Below are positions 48,401 through 60,400 of a DNA stretch of 64,000 bases, piece after piece (position 1 is the stretch's first letter; each line of letters begins with the position of its first letter). Origin of the DNA: Carposina sasakii. Taxonomy: Eukaryota; Arthropoda; Insecta; Lepidoptera; Carposinidae. Where the stretch lies: positions 7,874,001-7,938,000 of the forward strand of contig CP053157.1 in the NCBI GenBank assembly GCA_014607495.2, given 5' to 3'. Made by a program: the position numbers and the translations under genes. Under the pieces are notes generated by a model. That model searched no databases. It had not been told where the DNA came from and saw nothing but the letters and a program-made list of their open reading frames with translations.

Positions 48401-51400
48401 AACAACAATAAAAATCGTTTCAAACAACTTTAGGATCACGTCCTCTCCCGTCATCGAAGGAATAATAAAATCTTTGAACAAAGGAGAAATACATTGAACT
48501 GAGACTTGTATGTAAATACCAAAGGAATATAAATTTAATAGTGATTTAGATAGAAACTACCAAATTTCATACTTATTTTTAAGAGATACTTACAGGTTTA
48601 TTCGTAACTCAAACTTTAAACTGCTAAAAAATTGTTTTACGACCAGCTGCCTGCCTGATGATTCTACATTTTAGAAAATCTGTAGCTACATAAAATATGT
48701 TCAGTGGTACACTGTGTGGTACGAAAAGGCGCACGGACTTCTTATCTATTGGACTATCACTATAGGCAACATGTATATCTACTAATTATGATAAACCATT
48801 AATAAAGGCTTCTTAATGTTTTCCAGGCTTACCCCGACTGGTCATGGCACACGGCCGGACGAGGTGACATCAACTGCACCGGCCTGATCTCGGTGTACCG
48901 CATCCGAGCTGATCGCTGCAACCGGCTGTGGGTCCTCGACTCCGGGGTCCTCACCAGCATTGACGACTTCAGACGAGTCTGCCCCCCCAAGATCCTCATC
49001 TTCGATATGGCTACTGACCGTTTGGTATGTTTTTTATTATTTTATGTTTCAATATCGTCTTATAATGTAAATGAGAATTAAAATTAATTCGAACAAAAGC
49101 CAGTCTAACTGTTTTGTCAAAAATCAACATCCAAAGAAATGCAGCAAAATAAGTACATCGTTTATTTGCAATAACAAAAAATAAAACCAACTTACAAACT
49201 AATTGTTTTGGACAACATCATCGTTAGTATTTCCAAATCTAACATCAAGCGGTCCTGTAGTGACTGCTTCCCGTACTGTTACTTTGGAGTGGTTGACACA
49301 CGCACTGCACGTCTTGTGATCCCTGTGATAGGGAACTTCGACCACCAACTGCCCTGCTTCATAGCTCCACGTGGCATCTGTAGCATTGATCTTGGCCGCT
49401 ATAACTCTTATATCTATATAATGTTTGTGTCCAGAATCGTCATCAAGAAAAGCGTTAATAAAAAGAGTTCGATGTTTGATCGTTATGTCAAAGCATTTTC
49501 TTGTAAAGCCTTCCACAGATGTAGTAAGGCGGTATAATTCAGGTGCATAGAGTTCTGTAGTGGTCACGTTTTTGTTCTCGTTGCAGTTGTCTTCTAATCT
49601 CTTATCTACTTCGATGACAGCATCTGCTAATTCTTCGAACACATGTCTATTACTGTGACTGAATAGACTAAAATGACTCGTACTAAGATGCACTGCGCAC
49701 AATAAAATAACAAATCGAAACATTGTAGAGTTCACAGACACACGTCTAGTTGGTAAAAAAATTATAAAGACTATAATATAGATATGTAGTTTGTAATGTA
49801 ATGTATCTAATCAATGTTTATTTTTTAGGGTCATAGATTTATCTATGTAAAACTGATAACCCCTACTTGTGGAAATAACAACAATACTCTCATTACTTAG
49901 GTAGGTAGATACTTACATAATACTAGTGGACAGCCGCAACTCCGTCAGCGTGGATTGTAGAGAAAACGATATGTGGCTGACCAAATTGTGAATCTAAATT
50001 TTCGAACCCACTTGAATACATTCAAAAATTTAGAAGCCGTTTAGAAGGAGTTCAATTACAAACACACGAACAGAAGATTTATATAGTATAAAGATTAGGT
50101 CAATATCTAATGGCATTCTCTACCTCTGGCACAGGTCACAGATAATATTCTATAAAAAAAGTATCAGAAATGAGTGCTAAGTCTAAAACCAATCCAATAA
50201 TCGTTTTGTGTATGTAATATAATACATTTTTTCTGTACTTTTCGCGCCTATTTACTATAGCTAGAGTAACTTGTTATTAAAATACTGTTAATTAACCGTG
50301 CAGAACAGGAAATGTATTTGTAGGTAAGTTATTTTTTTACCTTACCTAAGCAATGAGTAACTTCAAAATGATAGTGTCTATAGTTTGAACGTTAAAGGTT
50401 TTTATTAGCACACGCAGTATGCTAAATAGTACCTTCGGTGTTGATTACTGTTGATTAATTTATATCGAGTAAATTTTGATCGCCAGTCGAGTATGAAAGT
50501 GGTTGCGTGACCGTATGAATATTGATAATTCAATTCTAGATTATCCTAATAACATCAGAATCACTATAATCAATGTTTAAAAGAGAGAGCAAAATTTTTA
50601 TCAAAAATACTGTTTTCTTAATCAATCCATGTGTTGTTGTATTTTGAACAAAATATGCGTGACCTTATTCATGAATGAAATCTTTTGATGTAGGTAGAAT
50701 TATATCTACTGCCAAAATCATCATCATCATCGTCAGCCTATTGCAGTCTACTGCTGGACGCAGGCCTCCTCCAGTGTATGCCACATGGCTCGATCTCCCG
50801 TTTTTGCCATCCAGTCACTACCAGCCGTCCTCTTTAAGTCATCGGTCCATCTGGCCGGAGGGCGTCCAACGCTACGCTGCCAGAATGCGAAGTCTCAATT
50901 TCGACTGAAAACAGTTGTGTACATGCTTCTATCCGGGGTCTAACAAGAATCTGGATATCATAAACTCTTACGCTCTACTTGTTTCGAAATGAATATGAGT
51001 AACTAAGCCAGTTTAATTAGCAGCCTATTGTGCTTCCACTTTGACTTCATAGTACCTTCTGGCAAGATTAAGACCACAAACAGAATTATTAAGAATAACA
51101 GTAGAGGTCGCTAATAAGTTTACATTACTTTCAAAGCATTCTTAATCACAAATAATATACCTAATCGTTGAGTCTTTCAAGTTTTATGTATTTAATTTCG
51201 ACATTTCTAACATAAAGTAGGTAACTATTATTGAATAGGCATTTCATATTTATGAACTCTACAGAGGCTCTCACCAGTCTCTAGGTCAATTTGTTGTATC
51301 TATGAATTTTCCACTAATACGCAAAGTCTATCTCGACACAGTAATACCACTGTACCAAAGACAAACAAAGTAGTGTGGCCGTTGAAGTGTGCTAAGTGGT

Positions 51401-54400
51401 GCAACCACGTGTACTGTGTTGCAACCGACCACATCGCAACTCTTTCTTTTGTATCGCGTTCAAGATCACAGCGGTCTTGGTACGATCACGGCCACCTGAT
51501 AACCACTTATACTATAATTTCATTGTTCCCGTAAATTGTTACAAACACCTCACCATTCATAAGTAGAAACAACGCGGCGACACAGGAAATGATGTTTGAG
51601 CAAATCGGTTGCAATTTTATTGTCAATGTCTCGTCAGAAGGCATATGCATGGAACTTTTGCTGGTTTGCAGATTTGACACTGTGACGATAGTGTTACGGA
51701 CTATCGAGAGGTTCGCGCTTGCTTGATCTCTTTGATCGATGGAGATCGGCAAAATGAGAATTTTAATTATCCAATGACGATATAAACACCGTTATCGGTT
51801 AAAAGGTGGGAGGACGAGCTAAGGGATACATCGGGAAGGACATGGATAAGGACAGCGAGAGATGGAGAAGAGTGGAGGAGGTTGGAGGAGGCCTTTGCCA
51901 AAATAGGGCAAACAGATAATGTCAATGTCATATAATATGTATACACCTATTGTATAGGTAATTATTAAGTACTATACTATTGTATTTTATCTGAATAAAA
52001 GGCTTATAATAAAAATAAATCGTACATCAACAATCATGCTAATCGCTTTATATGCAGAAAAATCGAATAATAAAATATGTATAAAGTTTTAGTAGCACCG
52101 GTTTTCGATAGTTACTAAGCGCTGATATAGTCTTTCTACAAAAATACCAAAGGGAATAGTTATAAGAGTTATGCCTAGATTATTTATTACGTTAAAGTGA
52201 GAGTGTAGAGAAAAGTACTTAGCCCCTTAAACCAGGCGAAAGCCATAAATTATTGTTACCAGTAGAATAGTATAAAACTTTACTGAAAAGGTATCTATTT
52301 AAATATAATTTATGATTTTTACTTTGCACATGTAGATATTAAGAAATAAAGTTAAGCTTTAATGAGTAATAATGTTGCAGTACTTAATTCTTAGAATTTT
52401 AAAGAATATGTTAATAATTTTATTGAACCTTAGGCAGTAGCTGTTTTCCGTTCCTGGAAAATATTTCGTGTTTCCTATCACGGATCTCCCGCTATGCGTG
52501 CCGTATTAAGTTATATTGGATGTGTAACATACCAACATAATCTAAATCTGTTGTATTATTGGTAAAGGGTAATTGAGAGACCATTACATTATCTCTATAA
52601 TATAACAAATGGCACTGTATTGGCATATTTTGAAATATATTACATCGTCTTCAGCCTATTGCAGTCCACTGCTGGACGTAGGCCTCCCCAGGGCACGCCA
52701 CAAGGCGAGTTGGTGCATTACATACAGTCTGATAACTACATACCTAGCAAAACACTATCTTTCATGGACAATAGACAGGTTCCCCGTAGTGGACTATTCA
52801 CTGCATTTCCCATAATATATTTCCGTTACACCCTGTATATACTTAGACACTAGACTACGTACTCACCATTTTTTTTAGTATTGCTACAGTGGCGCTATAA
52901 TTTTAACTCACTATTTCGACTGTAAATTAATTTGCTCGACAATATACCCATTCTATTTCAGGAAGCGGAATGCGCAGTCATGTTACCGCGTTTAGAAAGG
53001 ACTACTTGATAAAACTAGATATAGGTATAGGAAACAATGCTCTTATAGGTATACTTAGGTATACCGTTTAGATGGTGAAATAGATATTTAGTTACCCAAT
53101 CCACCTTGAATTGTCATATGAATTGAATCAGAAGTCAGATAGATTTATTAGATATTGTAGAACTGAGTAGAATGAAAGTGCAAAGTACCTAATGCTCTAA
53201 ATAATTTTCCACTATTCTTAAAAAATTTAGGTAAGTAATGTATAAGTAGTTTATTTTAAATTATGTATATTGTGTTGCTTAATGAATAAATGATATAAAA
53301 AGTATCCGCACATTAACGATTTCCGGATACAGGAACCTCATAAGGAACGAATTATTTTTGGTTAATTCTTTAATTTATTACGGACAAATATGATACAATC
53401 AGCAATCAATAAGGTACATTCTCAACATATTTTACATGCATTATTAAATTATCTACAAATATTTCCTTTAAAATAGACAATTACATACTTAAATGTATTT
53501 AAATATTCGCACAGTAGATACGCATTACCAACAATTAACTTTTTCTCACCTACGCAGCATTGTAGTTAAGGTCAATCGTTCTGCATGTCATGGTCATAGG
53601 TGCTATTAATCAGGCTAAAACTATTTTGTACTCTTACATCGTTAATTATATCCTCCAGCTTAGTAGGTGTGACGGCGTTGCGGACGGAATAAGCCAATAA
53701 TAGCCAACAAGACGGATGTGAGTGCGTTGATGCCTACTGGCTTCAACATAGGCAGCTCAAGGTCTTCGAAAGGGCGTTTCTTGTCGAGTTGCGTGGACAC
53801 GGGCTGCTAACGAATACGGACATTCACCTTTATCAATTGCGAATAAAATATCCGAAATATGATAAAAACGTTATTTGCTTACGACCTTGCGTATTACCAC
53901 ACCACGTCTCCTTGCTTTAGCGTAATAATTTCCCATTTATGTAGCTTGACGTGTACAATGGAATGTGAAGAAATCTGGTTAACGATGCATTCGTATGCTA
54001 CTAAATAAAACGAAATTCACACAAGACAAATTATTGGCAGAGACCACGCTCAAAGTAGGAAGTATGGAATAGGAACCTAGGTATGTGTTAATATTAATTA
54101 ACTTGATAGCTGTCATAAAACGATTGATAAAACGTTATCCAATTTTCAATTTCATGGCCGTGAATATGCTAACTGTAATCACTCAGAATATTTACTTAGA
54201 ACAAACAAAACGCCAATGGCCACTTGCCAAGTCACGAGATGCAAACAGAAATAAACTTTTTATCCAAAAAGCGCGACATTGATACAAAAAGAAGTACTTA
54301 AATGCATAGAAATTGATACTAACTATAACTAGATATAAGTAACCTTTATACTGATAAGCATTTAAAAATTGCACTAATTCCGTCACAGTCCAGTGAAAGT

Positions 54401-57400
54401 TATATTTAATATGGTGGTGGAAATCTGGATACCTAAGTAGGATAGTTATACATATTACCTCTTATATTTTATTTCAATTAACTTAGGTATCTTCAGAACA
54501 ACATTTTTTCAGCATGATGCTTTCATCAATGTGCAATGAATATTACAGTTTCAAATTTAATGTGCGGCACAGCTATTATTTTAAGTAATGTTTCTGTATC
54601 ACTAGGTGAAGGCCTTATATGCGCAGCTTTGATTATTTCGTTTATTTCTGTAAAATGATTAATGACCATGGTATTATGAAGACACAATAAAACGGTTTTG
54701 AGAAGATTAAAAAATAACGATAAATTCAATTTGAGATGTATGTTTTGCTCTATTTGATTTCTGTGACCTTAGCCCTCATTGAAAGTTACTATAGCAGCGG
54801 TCGGTCGAAGCCATCACAATTGAAATAAAATTTTACGCAGAAATAGTACCTACATAAACACTACAACATGAGGATCATCTCTGAAACGTTGCAGCATAAG
54901 TTATTCAAATTCATTAGTTTATTCGACGTTAAAAAGCTGTTTTTAACTTAATACTTCATTATACTTATGAAAGCCTCTTATCAACGAACTCTACTAAAAC
55001 TCGATTGCACCCTACCCCCTACTGCTATGCATTTGTATAGATGGTAATAAAAAAGTATACTCATTATATGGAAGAAAACATACATAGTTCTAATGCAATA
55101 GCCCATCGAGGTTATTCTAAACCATTTAACATTATATTCTCTTATATGTCAGGTGCGAAGCGTGTATTTTCCCCGTGAGCTGCTTCGTCCCAGTTCTCTG
55201 TTAACGAACTTGGTGCTGGACGACACCAGAACCTCATCTCCGAGGCTGGCCTCCACCTGTGACAACCTCTTCGCGTACATCACTGACACGGTTACCCCAG
55301 GTATGGTTACCATGAATGTAATAACTTCGTACGATATTTCAACCTTGACAATGATCTATTTTTGCTAAAATCTAAGCGTAACCACAGAATACTTTTATGG
55401 TGTAACCTTGATTCATATTATACTTAGTTACTCGCAAGTGCTACACAGTAAAAATAATCTAGGTAATAAATTGAAAGTTAGATAACTTTATTGCTATATT
55501 TACTTGTATAAACTTATTAGGCATGTTTATAATAAGACACAGCATTCTCTCTATCAATTAGCTATCTGGCGTACAGACTGCGTGGTTCGGTGACATAACG
55601 ATTTCATTAGCGCACAGTAGTATGCGCGTGCGCTCTCATAAGATGTAAGTAAGTCAGCCACTGTGTTAGTGTGCTAGTGTAATTAAGCAGGTATCAATAA
55701 AGTTAATAATAGAGACAGTCAAGAAGTAGGTATGAGCGCTAATATTAAAAAGCGTATTAGTATGTCAGTTTTCACGTGAACTTAACTTTCCCGATAAAGA
55801 ATTAAGGAAGTCGATCCATAGCGCATAATTCCAATTTACGTTGAGTTTAAACGCCTGCGGTACGTACCCCGTACCTCCCGCAATCAAGCTGCGCCCTTTT
55901 AACGGAGTGTACGTAGCGTGTCTGTCGACCAGGTAAGCTAACATTTCGTTCTTACGAGTACAAATTTGACACGAGAGAAATCATTATACTTTTGCTGTAT
56001 GTTGTTGCAGGTGATTGTCACATTAATCATATTGTTACCTATTACGTATCAAATGTGCACTTATTATATCAATGTATTTTAAAACCGAATTTATTCAGTT
56101 TCGACAAGTTACGATCTGTTTTCTCGAATTCATCATTTTCACCAACATCATTAGCCTCAAAATGTGTGTTGCGTATAATGACCAATCTATACTAATATTA
56201 TAAAGCTGAAGAGTTTGTTTGTTTGTTTGTTTGTTTGTTTGATTGAACGCGCTAATCTCCGGAACTACTGGGTCGAATTAAAAAATTCTTTTTGTGTTGG
56301 ATAGTCCATTTATCGAGGAAGGCTTTAGGCTATATATCATCACAGTGCGACCAATAGGGACGAAGAATAAGAGGAAAATGTGGAAAAAACGGGGAAAATT
56401 ATTCAACTTTGGAGACTTCCGTTGCGTGCGCTGCGTAAACGGTTCAAGTTATCCAAAAAATATGTATGAAAGAATAAAATGACGTAGAAATGATATGAAA
56501 GAAAAAATTGAAGGTCTAGACTGCCTGATGCAGAACCCTTAGCAGCCCAGCTAAACTTTGAGAGATATGAAAATACCGTCTTAGGAAAAGTTGCTCAGCA
56601 TGATAAGCACTTTCTAATAACGTAATAAAATTGAAGGTCTAGATAACCTGATGCAGAACCCTTAACAGCCCAGCTAAATTTTGAGAGATATGAAAATACC
56701 GTCTTAGGAAAAGTTATTCAACATTTTAAAAGAATTCAATTCCCTGTTAAGTTATCTTTTGCTGTAACAATTAATAAATCACAGGGGCAAACGTTTAAAC
56801 ACGTTGGAATTGACTTACGTCAAGACTGCTTTTCACACGGCCAATTATATGTCGCGTTGTCAAGATCGGGTTGCGGAGAAAATCAGTATGTTCTTTTGCC
56901 ACAAGAAAATAAAACAAAAAATATAATTTACGCAGAAGTACTTTAAAATATTTTATTCTGTTTGTTGACGCGGACGAATAATAATATAATATAATATAAT
57001 AATATTATAAAGCGAGTTTGTTTGTTTGTTTGTTTGTTTGATTGAACGCGCTAATCTCCGGAACTACTGGGTCGAATTAAAAAATTCTTTTTGTGTTGGA
57101 TAGTCCATTTATCGAGGAAGGCTTTAGGCTATATATCATCACAGTGCGACCAATAGGGACGAAGAATAAGAGGAAAATGTGGAAAAAACGGGGAAAATTA
57201 TTCAACTTTGGAGACTTCCGTTGCGTGCGCTGCGTAAACGGTTCAAGATATCCAAAAAATATGTATGAAAGAATAAAATGACGTAGAAATGATATGAAAG
57301 AAAAAAATTGAAGGTCTAGACTGCCTGATGCAGAACCCTTAGCAGCCCAGCTAAACTTTGAGAGATATGAAAATACCGTCTTAGGAAAAGTTGCTCAGCA

Positions 57401-60400
57401 TGATAAGCACTTTCTAATAACGTAATAAAATTGAAGGTCTAGATAACCTGATGCAGAACCCTTAACAGCCCAACTAAATTTTGAGAGATATGAAAATACC
57501 GTCTTAGGAAAAGTTATTCAACATTTTAAAAGAATTCAATTCCCTGTTAAGTTATCTTTTGCTGTAACAATTAATAAATCACAGGGGCAAACGTTTAAAC
57601 ACGTTGGAATTGACTTACGTCAAGACTGCTTTTCACACGGCCAATTATATGTCGCGTTGTCAAGATTGGGTTGCGGAGAAAATCAGTATGTTCTTCTGCC
57701 ACAAGAAAATAAAACAAAAAATATAATTTACGCAGAAGTACTTTAAAATATTTTATTCTGTTTGTTGACGCGGACGAAGTCGCGGGCAACAGCTAGTAAT
57801 TAATAAAAAACTGATCATCAACGATGGTTGTTGTTAATAATCGTACGTTTCATTAGTCTGCAACAGATGGCGCCTTCTGAATTCTTCTGTCTTTTCTGCA
57901 GTCCACGCGGACGGAGTCGCGGGCGTCCGCTAGTAGGGAATATAATGATTTACATACTGTTTCCAATCTTGATAGGAAGTCAGGGTATGGTCTGGGTGGG
58001 AATCGCTGCATGTGAGAGCAGTATTAGGCACCTACAAAATGCCAAGAAACCAGTTGCTGTGTTAGTGGCGGAACACCGAGAGTAAGCAGAACCCTGGACA
58101 GTCCGAGTCACTCATGTGCCCGCCGTCCCTCCTGGGCGCCTTAAAACAGAATCTACTCACTAGGGAGAAATAAACCGGCATGCTCACAGACTCTAAGGTG
58201 GCAGCTCCGCCAGTGGGCTAGGATATAGTGGGCTAATCACTCGCTTATCCGAAATTAACAGATTAACGAAATCGACACAGATAGAAACCGGACCGATCAT
58301 ATCACAACGACCTTTGGCATAAAAATACGGACACGAATTGCCTGCTGGAACGTGCGAACACTGAGCGAAGATAGCCAACTAGCCAAAGCAGAAGCAGAAA
58401 TGCTTAGAATGTGTAAACTGCAGATACTCGGCTTCAGCGAAGTGCGCAGAAACGGATTCGGGAAACTGAGACCGTCTAGAGGCCTTACTTTCCTTTACTC
58501 CGGGAAGAAGAATCTCTATCAGAGATAAGCTCGCCTTTGTACATTATCTTTTTAATATTATTATAATTTATGTTTTCTGTGTGTACAATAAAGAATATGA
58601 ATATGAATAAAGGATGAAGAGGGACTTAAATTCCTGTGTCCCCTAGCAGAGGGCCTCCACAGAAGTCCACCATCCCGTTCGCTCCAGCTCTTCCCTACTT
58701 TCTTCGCCTCTGCGATGATTGTACGCCACCAGGTCTGCTTAGGACGGCCACGTTTGCGCTTCCCTTGAGGGTTCCACTCTAGGGCTTGTCTTGGTATGTG
58801 GTTTTCCTCCCTTCAATTCGTGTGGCCGATCCAGTTACATTTGCGGCGTTTAATCTGCTGGTCTATTCGGGTCTCACCACAGCGTACCCACAGCTCGAAG
58901 TTCGAGATTTTCTCGGGCCAGTAAATACCGAGAATATGGCGAAGACAGCAGTTGACTACGACCTGGAGCCGGTGCGAGATGTCCTTGGTAACCATCCACG
59001 TTTCACACCGTACAGCAACATGGTTTTAACATTAGATCGGAACATCTTGAGTTTGACTCTCCTAGCCACTTTCCGTGATTGCCAAACAGGGCGCAGCTGT
59101 GAGAAGGTCGCTCTGGCTTTGGCGATCCTCGAAGTGATATCCTCTTCGGTCCCTCCAGATTCCGACACTACACTACCAAGGTAAGTGTGTGACTTAGCAA
59201 GCATAGGTCATCGGCATAATCCAGGTCTTCCAAGACACTAGATAGTCCCCACTCTATGCCGCGGCGCTTATTGCTTGTTGTGTTGGACATGACGCCATCG
59301 AGTACAACCAAAAAGAGGACAGGCGAGAGAAGACACCCCTGTCGCACACCCGCTTGCACCGATATATCTTCCGAGACGAGACCATCGTGAGTTACTCTGC
59401 AGGAGTACTTTTTGTAGATGGCCTTGATGATTTTATAATGTTCTCGGGTACTCCGATTTGGCGTAATTGGTCCCAGATGCAGTTCCACTTAAACGTATCG
59501 AAGGCTTTTTCAAAGTCCACGAAGGTCAAGAATGAAGAGAGCATTCATGAAAATGGCGTGGGATTCGTTCTTTCCGATGACGCGAAGAAGAGCCTCTAAG
59601 ACTGGAAACCGATCTCGGAATGGATCATAACATAACAGCCCGATTTAACAGCAATGCCCGCAAGATAACCGTCGTTCAGTGCTACGCGCCCACAAATCTG
59701 GCTTCTGACGAAGACAAGGACGATTTGTATAGCGCACTCAACCTCATTAACTTGCACACGTTATCATTATCTTCAACAGTGTTATTTCTTAAATGTTATT
59801 TATCTCCGAATATATTAAACCGACAATGGTGCCTCTTTTATCAATTTCAATTAAATTAATCAAGGAATTATTCTGGCATAAAACAATTGTTGTGCCACAT
59901 GGTTCCATTTTTTTAAACAAATTCATCAAAAATATATTCCGGACTAAGATTCACCACCTACTAATAATTTTGTAGTATATTGAGGAGACCATATAATAAT
60001 TTTTTTAAAACGAAAAACCGACTTCCTACCAAAACTCGAACTTACTAAAGTAAAATTTTAGTAAAGGGCAAATATATATTGCGTTAAGCCGTGTACGAAG
60101 TTTAGGAGGCATAATATTGTCAGATTTATATGCCAGAAAATGATTAAATAGGCCACATGACAAAAGACAAAAAGGACTAGGCTTCGAAACTTTACGTCTG
60201 ACAATATGATGATGATGATGATAATGATGACCTCCGACCGATTTCGGTCATGGCGACCACTTCTACTCCTAGATATTACTAAGTTGGCTTTCATGCTGGA
60301 TCGGAGGCATTTGAGGTGGAATCGATCCAGAGTGCGTATGTGGCGACGGTACATGCACCACGCCTCGGAGGAATATAAGAGATTTGGCAGCACAACAGCC

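Noticed and set aside
56294..57281. Two 62-codon ORFs, nearly identical
   Set aside because: They lie in the duplicated Helitron body and have no similarity to a known domain. The helicase remnant is further downstream.
58786..59184. 132-codon plus-strand ORF
   Set aside because: Antisense to the minus-strand RT fragment.
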